From Desulfobulbaceae bacterium (GTDB lineage: Bacteria; Desulfobacterota; Desulfobulbia; Desulfobulbales; DAOVSZ01), in NCBI GenBank assembly GCA_030627725.1, contig DAOVSZ010000133.1:1-7432 (forward strand): a stretch of 7,432 nt of DNA, read 5' to 3'. The notes under the pieces were generated by a model, which saw nothing but the letters and a program-made list of their open reading frames with translations, was not told where the DNA came from and searched no databases. This document shows, piece after piece, positions 1 through 6,577 of the stretch (the stretch's first letter is position 1; every line of letters starts with the position of its first letter). Made by a program: the position numbers and the translations under genes.

Positions 1-1196
1 ACCGTAAACTCGGCAAGGAGCTTGAACTCTTTACCATTCAAGACCAGGTCGGTCCGGGTCTGGTCCTCTGGCAGCCCAAGGGCGCCCTGATCAGAAAACT
101 GATTGAGGATTACTGGACGGACGAACATTATAAAAACGGTTATGAACTGTTGTATACGCCGCACATTGCCAAGATAGATCTCTGGAAGAAGAGCGGCCAT
201 CTTGATTTCTATGGGGAGAATATGTACGCTTCCATGGATATTGATGAGGTGACATATCAGCTCAAACCGATGAATTGTCCCTTTCATATCAATGTCTACA
301 ATGTTCGGAAAAGGAGTTACCGCGAGTTTCCTATCCGCTGGTGTGAACTGGGGACCGTCTACAGGTACGAGCGGACCGGGGTGCTTCACGGCCTGATGAG
401 GGTCAGAGGCTTTACCCAGGATGACGCTCATATCTTTTGCCGGCCTGATCAGCTGGAGGAAGAGATCTTTCATATCCTTGATCTGAACCTGCATATCTTG
501 AAGACCTTCGGGTTTGACAAATACGATATCTATCTCTCCACCCGTCCTGAAAAATATGTGGGACGTGAAGAGCATTGGCAAAAGTCAACGGATGCCCTGC
601 AGTACGCGCTGGAAAAGAAGGGACTCGCCTATGAACTGGATCCGGGAGAGGGTGTTTTTTACGGTCCGAAGATCGATATTAAGATCAAGGATGTGCTTGG
701 AAGGTCCTGGCAGTGTTCAACGATTCAGGTAGACTTTAATCTTCCGGAACGTTTTGATATCCGTTATACCGGAGAGGATGGGAAAGAGCATCAGCCGATC
801 ATGATTCACCGGGCGCTGATGGGGTCTCTGGAACGTTTCTTTGGAGTGCTGATTGAGCATTACGCCGGCGCCTTCCCATTATGGCTGGCGCCTGTTCAGG
901 CGAGAATTTTAAATATTACGGATGCGCAGGCATCGTATGTGGACGAGCTTGATCGTACGCTGAGAAAGGCGGGAGTCCGGGTTGAAAAAGATGTCAGGAA
1001 CGAGAAACTCAACTATAAGATCCGTGAGGCGCAGCTTGCCAAGATACCCTATATGCTGATCGTTGGCGATAAGGAGATGGAGTCGAAAACAGTCACCGTT
1101 CGTCTTCGCAGCGGCAAGAATCTGGAGCCGATGACGGTTCGTGAATTTGCCGACATGGTCTTAAGGGAAGTTGAAGAGGGGAAAAATCCCCAATAG
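1..1196 (+). CDS. thrS: Threonyl-tRNA synthetase, C-terminal ~397 residues (5' end outside window)
   Basis: This cytoplasmic class II aminoacyl-tRNA synthetase charges tRNA-Thr with threonine using ATP. The reading frame is open from base 3, so the gene begins upstream; compared with the ~640-residue family, about 240 N-terminal residues (TGS and editing domains) are missing. A TTG at 150 is internal, not the start. Visible parts are motif 1 with GALIRKLIEDYW (bases ~90-125), motif 2 with CELGTVYRYERTG and then GLMRVRGFTQDDAH (~342-431), and motif 3 around LMGSLERFFGVLIEHY (~816-865). Three presumed zinc ligands of the active site are Cys (276-278, in MNCPF), His (429-431, in DDAH) and His (807-809, in MIHRA). 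Their spacing of 51 and 126 residues equals that of Cys334, His385 and His511 in the E. coli enzyme. The C-terminal anticodon-binding domain begins near base 890 (PVQARILNI) and runs to the TAG stop. No damage is seen. Confidence 0.98.
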   Translation, partial: RKLGKELELFTIQDQVGPGLVLWQPKGALIRKLIEDYWTDEHYKNGYELLYTPHIAKIDLWKKSGHLDFYGENMYASMDIDEVTYQLKPMNCPFHINVYNVRKRSYREFPIRWCELGTVYRYERTGVLHGLMRVRGFTQDDAHIFCRPDQLEEEIFHILDLNLHILKTFGFDKYDIYLSTRPEKYVGREEHWQKSTDALQYALEKKGLAYELDPGEGVFYGPKIDIKIKDVLGRSWQCSTIQVDFNLPERFDIRYTGEDGKEHQPIMIHRALMGSLERFFGVLIEHYAGAFPLWLAPVQARILNITDAQASYVDELDRTLRKAGVRVEKDVRNEKLNYKIREAQLAKIPYMLIVGDKEMESKTVTVRLRSGKNLEPMTVREFADMVLREVEEGKNPQ

Positions 1197-1203
1197 ATTT
1201 TTT

Positions 1204-1310
1204 GTAACCATTCAGCAGCACTCCATCTGCACACGATCAGGCCTTCTCGCATAGTCAACTATAGCTCGGCAGCCTGCTTGTGCACATCTGAAGCACTGCT
1301 GAACAGTTAC
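1204..1310. repeat. Palindromic MITE/REP-like element between thrS and infC
   Basis: The ends form 15-bp terminal inverted repeats, GTAACCATTCAGCAG (1204-1218) against CTGCTGAACAGTTAC (1296-1310), matching at 13 of 15 positions. Further complementary pairs nest inside: TGCACA (1228-1233) with TGTGCA (1279-1284), CAGG (1238-1241) with CCTG (1273-1276), and a central GCATAG-TCAA-CTATAGC hairpin (1249-1265) with one bulged base. The stretch has no credible reading frame and is longer and more ordered than a simple terminator; no T-run follows it. The features are those of a short non-autonomous mobile repeat or a large REP sequence, which could also act as a transcript structure separating thrS from infC. 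Only one copy is in the window, so dispersal is inferred. Confidence 0.5.
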
Positions 1311-1395
1311 GGGATGGAGTTTAGACCGCGTTTGTTGCTCCACCTGAATAGTTAAGATTTTTTCATGAACATCGTTTACGGGGGACTGAACAGTT
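1299..1395. repeat. Three direct copies of the decamer CTGAAYAGTT in the infC leader
   Basis: CTGAACAGTT occurs at 1299-1308 and 1386-1395, and CTGAATAGTT at 1344-1353, so starts are 45 and 42 bases apart. An inverted copy with 8 of 10 matches (AACCATTCAG) lies at 1206-1215. The first direct copy and the inverted copy form the ends of the 1204-1310 palindrome. TTACGGG also occurs twice (1307-1313 and 1376-1382), close to copies 1 and 3. The copies may be pieces of related repeat insertions or spaced protein-binding sites; the sequence alone does not decide. Confidence 0.4.
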
Positions 1396-1416
1396 CCGAA
1401 TAACTTGATTGGATGA

Positions 1417-1431
1417 GGAGGTAAGAGTATC
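1417..1431 (+). promoter_or_regulatory. infC ribosome binding site with AUC start codon
   Basis: A near-perfect Shine-Dalgarno GGAGGT (1417-1422) is followed after six bases by ATC (1429-1431), in frame with IF3. An in-frame TGA at 1414-1416 rules out any start further upstream, and no in-frame ATG exists in the N-terminal part. A rare AUU, AUC or AUA start is the family hallmark of infC: IF3 itself discriminates against such codons, so excess IF3 lowers its own translation. Negative autoregulation here is inferred from that precedent. Confidence 0.88.
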
Positions 1432-1977
1432 AAAGGAAGAAGACAGAATGTTCGGGGACAGCGTGAAGTCAGGGCCCGGGTGAATGAACAGATCCGATGC
1501 CCTGAGGTAAGAGTCGTCGATGCCGATGGGGAGCAGCTTGGCGTTATGCCGACATCAGAGGCGCAGCTTAAGGCTGATGACTCTGGTCTCGATTTAGTAG
1601 AGGTTTCGGCATCAGCCACACCGCCGGTCTGCCGTATCATGGATTACGGTAAATTTCGCTATGAACAGCGTAAAAAGCAGGCCGAGGCCAAGAAAAAGCA
1701 GACCGTTATAGAAGTTAAGGAAATAAAACTTCGTCCAAAGACTGAAAAGCACGATCTTGATTTCAAGATTAAGAATATTCGAAAATTTTTAAGCAGCAAT
1801 AATAAGGTGAAGGTGACCCTTCGTTTCCGTGGGCGGGAAATCGTCTATGCAAACAGCCTGGGCAGGGAGGTGCTGGTCAAGATCGGCGAGGCGCTGGAGG
1901 ATGTTGGTGTTATTCTCCAACAGCCGAAAATGGAAGGGCGCCAGATGGTCATGTTTGTCGGTCCGAAGGCCACATGA
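1429..1977 (+). CDS. infC: Translation initiation factor IF-3
   Basis: IF3 binds the 30S subunit, keeps it apart from 50S and checks start-codon and initiator-tRNA pairing. With the ATC start the protein has 182 residues, close to the ~180 of E. coli, and begins KGRRQNVRGQ, resembling the basic KG-rich N-terminus of known IF3s. A GTG start at 1480 would remove 17 residues and lacks a Shine-Dalgarno. The N-terminal domain runs to about residue 85 and holds VNEQIRCPEVRVVDADGEQL and the family signature CRIMDYGKFRYEQ. A Lys-rich linker (KKQAEAKKKQ) follows, then the C-terminal domain with VKEIKLRPKTEKHD, TLRFRGREI and the terminal MEGRQMVMFVGPK. It lies between thrS and rpmI, as in many bacteria. 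The product assignment is firm; only the exact start is inferred. Confidence 0.97.
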   Translation: MKGRRQNVRGQREVRARVNEQIRCPEVRVVDADGEQLGVMPTSEAQLKADDSGLDLVEVSASATPPVCRIMDYGKFRYEQRKKQAEAKKKQTVIEVKEIKLRPKTEKHDLDFKIKNIRKFLSSNNKVKVTLRFRGREIVYANSLGREVLVKIGEALEDVGVILQQPKMEGRQMVMFVGPKAT

Positions 1978-2113
1978 GCCGGATGACGAAGAAGGGTATT
2001 TCAGCTATAAATTACGAGAAAAGTGAGGTTCTGCTGCGGTTGATCTGCGAACAAAGGGTGTTTGGGGCAGGTTGCTGAGCCTAGGATATATTATATATGA
2101 AGGAGAAGTGAAA

Positions 2114-2311
2114 ATGCCGAAAATGAAAACAAACAGAGGGGCGGCGAAACGTTTTAAGGCCACCGGCACCGGGAAGATCGTTCGGAATAAGGCCTACGCC
2201 AGCCACATTCTGACCAAGAAATCTACCAAAAGAAAGAGAAATCTCCGTCAGTCCGATATCCTTGACGAAACAAATGTCAAGGCCATCAAGAGGTTGTTGC
2301 CGTATCTCTAA
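2114..2311 (+). CDS. rpmI: 50S ribosomal protein L35
   Basis: This small, highly basic protein of the large ribosomal subunit has 65 residues, the usual length. It starts MPKMKTNRGAAKRFKATGTG, the classic L35 N-terminus, continues with a Lys/Arg-rich middle (TKKSTKRKRNLR) and ends IKRLLPYL. The ATG at 2114 is preceded by AAGGAG (2100-2105) at normal distance. The TTG at 2072 in the same frame would add 14 residues not found in L35 and is rejected. The gap from infC is 136 bp, large enough for a regulatory leader. In E. coli, L20 represses rpmI and rplT by binding mRNA in this area; I could not recognise the binding structure here. A hairpin with a T-run follows the gene. Confidence 0.97.
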   Translation: MPKMKTNRGAAKRFKATGTGKIVRNKAYASHILTKKSTKRKRNLRQSDILDETNVKAIKRLLPYL

Positions 2312-2354
2312 TCCCGTCAGGGTGGAGAGGTCAGCGTTCTCTTGGATGTGTTGT

Positions 2355-2395
2355 TTCCGCAAAGGGACTTCATTCTTTTGCGGAATGTTTTTTTT
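2355..2395 (+). terminator. Intrinsic-terminator-like hairpin between rpmI and rplT
   Basis: A perfect 9-bp stem, TTCCGCAAA (2355-2363) with TTTGCGGAA (2377-2385), encloses a 13-base loop and is followed by TG and eight T residues (2388-2395). This is the form of a Rho-independent terminator, although the stem has only four GC pairs and the loop is long. It lies 43 bp after the rpmI stop and 41 bp before the rplT start. Because rplT, pheS and pheT lie downstream without an obvious promoter, partial termination (attenuation) is more likely than a full stop. Confidence 0.65.
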
Positions 2396-2436
2396 AGCAT
2401 GTAATCTGTTACGAATTATATATTAAGGAGATACCG

Positions 2437-2784
2437 ATGCCTAGAGTAACACGAGGTTTTAAGGCGCGTCGAAGAAGAAAAAAAATCATGAAGCTGGCTA
2501 AAGGCTATCGGGGTGGACGTCATCGTCTTTACAAGACGGCCACTGAGGCCGTTGATCGGGCGCTTTGCTATGCCTATCGCGACCGTCGAACCCGGAAACG
2601 GGATTTCAGGAGTCTGTGGATCGTTCGTATTGCTGCTGCAGCAAAACAGAATGGAATTTCCTACAGCAAGCTGATGGGCAGTCTTAAAAAGGCCAATGTC
2701 GAACTCGACCGCAAGGTCCTGTCCAACATGGCGATTCTCGATGCCAACGCCTTTTCTCAGGTTGTAAAGCTGGCAGTTTCCTGA
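2437..2784 (+). CDS. rplT: 50S ribosomal protein L20
   Basis: L20 binds 23S rRNA and is needed early in assembly of the large subunit; in E. coli and Bacillus it also represses its own operon by binding mRNA. The protein has 115 residues, near the usual ~118. The N-terminus MPRVTRGFKARRRRKKIMKL is the long basic tail typical of L20, and the globular part carries KRDFRSLWIVRIAAAAKQNG and KLMGSLKKANVELDRK. The ATG has AAGGAG (2425-2430) six bases upstream. The gene is separated from rpmI by an unusually long 125 bp containing a terminator-like hairpin, and its stop codon lies two bases before pheS. Autoregulation is inferred from the family; no mRNA mimic of the rRNA site was recognised. Confidence 0.98.
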   Translation: MPRVTRGFKARRRRKKIMKLAKGYRGGRHRLYKTATEAVDRALCYAYRDRRTRKRDFRSLWIVRIAAAAKQNGISYSKLMGSLKKANVELDRKVLSNMAILDANAFSQVVKLAVS

Positions 2785-2786
2785 AA

Positions 2787-3794
2787 ATGGAAGAAGAACT
2801 GCTGCGTTTGAAAAACGAGGCTACCGCCTCTCTGGATTCTCTCAATAAAAAGGAAGAGCTCGATACGTTCAGAGTCCAGTATCTTGGCCGGAAAGGACAA
2901 TTTACCACTCTCATGCGTCAACTGGGAGGGGTGTCTCCCGAGGACCGGCCCCGTCTGGGAAAACTTGCCAATACGATCAAGCAGGACGTTGAAAAGGCCT
3001 TTGCCGAGAAGCAGGCCGCGCTGTTCGGGGTTGCCTCTGCCGGCAAACCGGTCGATGATCTGACCCTGGTGGGCCGGCGAATACCTGCAGGCAGATTGCA
3101 TCCGGTAACGCAGATCATGGATGAGGTCTGCACGATCTTTGAGCGGCTGGGCTTTGAGGTTGCCGAAGGACCGGACGTTGAGCTTGATTTCTATAACTTT
3201 GAGGCCCTGAACATCCCGCAGCACCATCCGGCGCGGGACATGCACGACACCTTTTATATTTCCGACAATGTGCTCTTGAGAACGCATACTTCACCCATGC
3301 AGATCAGGGCCATGAAGACCAGGAAGCCGCCGCTGAGGATGATCGCGCCCGGCAAGGTGTACCGCTGCGATTCCGATATCACCCATACCCCGATGTTTCA
3401 TCAGGTGGAAGGCTTTCTTGTTGACAAAAAAGTCTCTTTTGGCGACTTGAAAGGGATCTTGTCCGTGTTTGTCGCCCAGATGTTCGACAAGGACGTTGCG
3501 ATTCGCTTCCGTCCCAGCTTTTTCCCTTTTACCGAGCCAAGCGCCGAGGTCGATATTGCCTGTGTCATGTGCGGCGGAGAGGGTTGCCGGGTCTGCAAAC
3601 AGACCGGATGGCTGGAGATATTAGGCGCCGGTCTTATCGATCCTGAGGTCTTCCGGATGGTTGAGTATGACCCGGATGAGTACAGTGGGTTTGCCTTTGG
3701 GCTCGGCGTAGAAAGAATCGCCATGCTCAAATACGGCATCAATGATATTCGCCTTTACTATGAAAACGACCTTCGGTTTCTTGAACAGTTCTAA
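2787..3794 (+). CDS. pheS: Phenylalanyl-tRNA synthetase alpha subunit
   Basis: PheS is the catalytic subunit of the alpha2-beta2 enzyme that charges tRNA-Phe. The 335 residues compare with 327 in E. coli. Residues 1-85 form the predicted coiled-coil arm. The class II core follows with GRLHPVTQIMDEV (102-114), LNIPQHHPARDMHDTFY (141-157), motif 2 (PPLRMIAPGKVYRCDSDITH, 181-200, then TPMFHQVEGF) and motif 3 (GFAFGLGVERIAML, 301-314). Residues 259-270 carry four cysteines spaced C-x2-C-x4-C-x2-C, absent from E. coli PheS, which suggests a metal-binding knuckle. The start lies two bases after the rplT stop and has no recognisable Shine-Dalgarno, so translation is probably coupled to rplT. There is no space for a pheM-type attenuator directly ahead of pheS. 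Confidence 0.98.
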   Translation: MEEELLRLKNEATASLDSLNKKEELDTFRVQYLGRKGQFTTLMRQLGGVSPEDRPRLGKLANTIKQDVEKAFAEKQAALFGVASAGKPVDDLTLVGRRIPAGRLHPVTQIMDEVCTIFERLGFEVAEGPDVELDFYNFEALNIPQHHPARDMHDTFYISDNVLLRTHTSPMQIRAMKTRKPPLRMIAPGKVYRCDSDITHTPMFHQVEGFLVDKKVSFGDLKGILSVFVAQMFDKDVAIRFRPSFFPFTEPSAEVDIACVMCGGEGCRVCKQTGWLEILGAGLIDPEVFRMVEYDPDEYSGFAFGLGVERIAMLKYGINDIRLYYENDLRFLEQF

Positions 3795-6214
3795 TGAAAT
3801 TCACTGTTAACTGGTTAAAACAATACATCGACTTTGATTTCACCCCTGATGAGCTTGCAGACCGTCTGACCATGGCCGGGCTGGAAGTTGATTCCGTTGA
3901 TGCGCTGTTCCATGGGCTTGATGAGGTCAGGGTGGCCAAAATTGTCGAGGTAGCCCCTCATCCGAATGCGGACAAGCTTTCGTTGTGTGAAGTGGCTGTG
4001 GGTCCTGAACGCTACCGGGTCGTCTGCGGCGCGCCTAATGCAGCTGTCGGCATGCTTACCGCGATCGCTCTTCCCGGAGTTACGTTGCCATCCGGTTTGA
4101 AGATCAAAAAGTCGAAGATCCGAGGTGAATCTTCCATTGGAATGCTCTGTTCTGAAAGAGACCTTGGCATCAGTGAAGAGCACAGCGGGATCATGGAATT
4201 GCCGGAAACGCTTGAACACGGTCAGTCCCTGATAGAGGCCCTGGAACTGAAAGATACCCTTATTGAGGTCGATCTGACTCCGAACCGACCTGACTGCACC
4301 AGTGTGATCGGAGTTGCGCGGGAGGTTGCCGGTTTCACCAGGGGCAATATATCTCAGCCGATTGAAAAAGAACTGCCTGCGTTGACAGGTGAAGGGGTCC
4401 CTTTTGCTGTTGATGTCGAATCTCCCGAGGATTGTCCCCGGTATGCGGCACGGTTGCTTAGGAATGTAACAATCGCTCCCTCTCCCTGGTGGCTTAAGAA
4501 ACGGCTTCTCTCCATTGGCCTCAGGCCGATCAACAACGTTGTGGATATCACCAACTTTGTCATGCTGGAGTATGGTCAGCCTCTGCATGCCTTTGATTTC
4601 GATGAACTCGCAGGACACCGGATTGTGGTCAGAAAACCCGCACCTGGTGAGACCATTACGACCCTTGACGGAACGAAGCGTGAGCTTGATCCGGAGATGC
4701 TCCTTATCTGTGACGCTGAAAAGCCGGTGGCTGTTGCCGGTGTCATGGGGGGCGGGAACTCCGAGGTGAGCGCCGCGACCACGGATGTGCTGCTTGAAAG
4801 CGCCTGTTTTAATCCGATCAGCATTCGCAGGACGAGTCGGATGCTGAAGCTGGGCACAGATGCTTCGTATAGGTTTGAGCGCGGGGTTGATCCGGAGCTT
4901 GCGCCGCGGGCCCTGGAAAGAGTGGTGCAGCTCATGGTTGCAATAACCGGCGCAAAAGTCGTTAACGACGGGGTTGATTTCTGTGAAGGCATTGCCGAGC
5001 CGCCTGTGCTTTCTCTCAGGGTCAAAAAGACCTGTGATCTCCTGGGCATGGATTTTTCCGCCGATGATTTGATTGATTTTCTCACCAGTATTGAGATTCG
5101 TGCGGAAAAGAAGGATGAGGATACCCTGACGGTGAGGCCGCCAAGCTTCAGGGTTGATCTGGAAAGAGAGATTGACCTGGTAGAGGAAATTGCCCGGCTC
5201 AAGGGGTTTAACGATATCCCGTCCGCGCTGCCTATGGTGCCGATGAGTTTTGCCGAGCGTGATCAGGGACGTGATCTGCAGAAGCAGGCGGCATCCATAC
5301 TGACATCACTTGGCTTTTATGAGGCGATTAACTACAGTTTTGTTTCCGAACGTCATTTTGATATGCTTGGGTTGGAAGAGGAAGATCCGCAGAGGACAGT
5401 GGTCCGGCTCTTAAATCCGATTGCCGAGGACCAGAGTGTGATGCGGACGATGCTCCTTCCCGGTCTTCTTGAGAATGTATGCCGGAATATCAACCATCAG
5501 ACCACGGATGTCCGTCTCTTTGAGATCGGAAAGGTTTTTCACCCGACAGGCGGAGACCAGCCGGACGAAAAGGTCCGTCTTGCCGCAGTCATGAGCGGGA
5601 GAAGGCATCCTGGTTCCTCACGCCTTTATTTCGCTGAGGAATTAGTTGATATTTTTGACGCAAAAGGAGCGGTGGAACAGCTCATGGAAGGGTTCCGGCT
5701 GCCGCAGGTTGAATTTTTGCTCGCTGAAGGCGCTCCAAAAAGGTATGTTGACCCAGGTTCTTTTTTTGAACTGAAGGTTGATGGGAAGGAAATCGGGTGC
5801 GTGGGCATGCTCGCAAAGAAGGCCCTGAAACAGTTCGGTATCAAGCAGGACTGCTTTTTTCTCGATATTCATCTTGATGAACTCGTTGAACTTGCAGCAG
5901 CGCCCAAGACATTTACACCATTGCCGAAATTTCAGGCTGTTTCCTGGGACATCGCGGTCCTGGTCCCTGAAGGTGTCCAGGCCGGACAGATGATCGAGGC
6001 AATTGGAAGCTTTGACGATCCTCTGGTTCAGTCTGCAGACATCTTTGATGTGTACCGCGGCAAACCGATCGAGGACGGCATAAAGAGTGTCGCAATTTCT
6101 GTAACGTATCGCTCAAGTGAAAAAACACTTGATGATGAGACGGTTGGCAGGGTACATGAAAAAATTATCGATATGATTCTCTCCCGTTTTAACGGAAGGC
6201 TACGTGAGGTATAA
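3794..6214 (+). CDS. pheT: Phenylalanyl-tRNA synthetase beta subunit
   Basis: PheT pairs with PheS; it binds tRNA-Phe and edits mischarged Tyr-tRNA-Phe. It has 806 residues (E. coli 795) and the full domain set: an OB-fold tRNA-binding domain at ~40-155 (VAPHPNADKLSLCEV, SKIRGESSIGMLCS), the B3/4 editing domain at ~213-390 with GQPLHAFDF and LGTDASYRFERGVDP, the B5 domain at ~405-475, the catalytic-like domain at ~480-700, and a C-terminal ferredoxin-fold anticodon-binding domain at ~710-803 (FQAVSWDIAVLVPEG, SSEKTLDDETV). His265, Glu335 and Thr355 sit where editing residues His265, Glu334 and Thr354 lie in E. coli, so editing is probably intact. The ATG overlaps the pheS stop by one base (TAATG) and no strong Shine-Dalgarno precedes it, which indicates coupled translation and balanced subunit synthesis. 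Confidence 0.98.
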   Translation: MKFTVNWLKQYIDFDFTPDELADRLTMAGLEVDSVDALFHGLDEVRVAKIVEVAPHPNADKLSLCEVAVGPERYRVVCGAPNAAVGMLTAIALPGVTLPSGLKIKKSKIRGESSIGMLCSERDLGISEEHSGIMELPETLEHGQSLIEALELKDTLIEVDLTPNRPDCTSVIGVAREVAGFTRGNISQPIEKELPALTGEGVPFAVDVESPEDCPRYAARLLRNVTIAPSPWWLKKRLLSIGLRPINNVVDITNFVMLEYGQPLHAFDFDELAGHRIVVRKPAPGETITTLDGTKRELDPEMLLICDAEKPVAVAGVMGGGNSEVSAATTDVLLESACFNPISIRRTSRMLKLGTDASYRFERGVDPELAPRALERVVQLMVAITGAKVVNDGVDFCEGIAEPPVLSLRVKKTCDLLGMDFSADDLIDFLTSIEIRAEKKDEDTLTVRPPSFRVDLEREIDLVEEIARLKGFNDIPSALPMVPMSFAERDQGRDLQKQAASILTSLGFYEAINYSFVSERHFDMLGLEEEDPQRTVVRLLNPIAEDQSVMRTMLLPGLLENVCRNINHQTTDVRLFEIGKVFHPTGGDQPDEKVRLAAVMSGRRHPGSSRLYFAEELVDIFDAKGAVEQLMEGFRLPQVEFLLAEGAPKRYVDPGSFFELKVDGKEIGCVGMLAKKALKQFGIKQDCFFLDIHLDELVELAAAPKTFTPLPKFQAVSWDIAVLVPEGVQAGQMIEAIGSFDDPLVQSADIFDVYRGKPIEDGIKSVAISVTYRSSEKTLDDETVGRVHEKIIDMILSRFNGRLREV

Positions 6215-6217
6215 TAG

Positions 6218-6511
6218 ATGAGTAGATCAAATTTGACCCGGAAGGACCTGGCAAAGACGATAAATGAGAAAATTGGATTTTCCCAGCGCGGAGCAAGTGA
6301 GCTTATTGATACGATTTTCTACTGTATGCGGAAGTCGCTGCTTGCTGAGGAATCCGTCAAGCTGGTCCAGTTCGGGACGTTTTCAGTACGTAAAAAAGCG
6401 CTTCGAATGGGGCGTAATCCACGGACAGGCGAGTCCATGGAGATATCCAAAAGAAGCATGGTGACGTTCAAGCCCAGCAAGGGCCTGCGGGAAAGGGTGA
6501 ACAAGAAGTAA
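6218..6511 (+). CDS. ihfA: Integration host factor alpha subunit (HU/IHF family)
   Basis: IhfA with IhfB forms IHF, a nucleoid protein that binds specific sites and bends DNA by about 160 degrees. The 97 residues show the HU/IHF fold: N-terminal helices (LTRKDLAKTINEKIGFSQR, 6-24), the turn VKLVQFGTFSVRKK (47-60) and the arm motif GRNPRTGE (65-72), whose Pro68 is the residue that intercalates into DNA. The C-terminal VTFKPSKGLRERV matches the IHF alpha ending better than HU. The ATG has GAGGT (6206-6210), seven bases upstream and inside the end of pheT; the pheT stop is three bases away. The pheT-ihfA arrangement is the same as in E. coli, which supports alpha over a generic HU. IhfB must be encoded elsewhere. 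Confidence 0.93.
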   Translation: MSRSNLTRKDLAKTINEKIGFSQRGASELIDTIFYCMRKSLLAEESVKLVQFGTFSVRKKALRMGRNPRTGESMEISKRSMVTFKPSKGLRERVNKK

Positions 6512-6537
6512 AAGGCGGCCGGAGTGACTTTTCCCGG

Positions 6538-6571
6538 AAGCTGATGCCTGTGCCTGCAGCTTGTACACAGG
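6538..6571 (+). promoter_or_regulatory. Possible pseudoknot or alternative hairpins over the MerR-gene ribosome binding site
   Basis: Two perfect 6-bp complementarities interlock in the ihfA-merR gap: AAGCTG (6538-6543) with CAGCTT (6557-6562), and CCTGTG (6547-6552) with CACAGG (6566-6571). The order (left 1, left 2, right 1, right 2) is that of an H-type pseudoknot with linkers of 3, 4 and 3 bases. The last arm overlaps the Shine-Dalgarno AGGA (6569-6572) of the next gene. The pairings are seen directly; folding and translational control are inferred. Confidence 0.35.
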
Positions 6572-6577
6572 AAAACC

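Noticed and set aside
1178..1203. Weak hairpin GGGGA-AAAA-TCCCC at the thrS stop with a later T-run (1198-1203), a possible thrS terminator
   Set aside because: The stem is only 5 bp and lies six bases from the T-run, and a competing AT-rich stem exists. The evidence is too weak to call termination here.
1365..1403. 12-codon reading frame (MNIVYGGLNSSE) just before infC, a possible leader peptide
   Set aside because: It has no clear ribosome site, no run of Thr or other regulatory codons, and no terminator after it.
1413..1424. Minigene ATG-AGG-AGG-TAA that overlaps the infC Shine-Dalgarno
   Set aside because: It arises simply because the Shine-Dalgarno is preceded by AT; there is no ribosome site for it.
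1212..1640. 142-residue reading frame on the - strand across the leader and infC
   Set aside because: It runs antisense through the palindromic element and conserved IF3 codons. It is a shadow frame without a recognised family.
2072..2099. Possible promoter before rpmI (TTGCTG with TATATG after 16 bases)
   Set aside because: The -10 box is a weak match within a TA repeat and the start would fall on the ribosome binding site. It is not supported.
2072..2113. Earlier TTG start for rpmI
   Set aside because: It would add residues not seen in L35, and the ATG at 2114 has a good Shine-Dalgarno.
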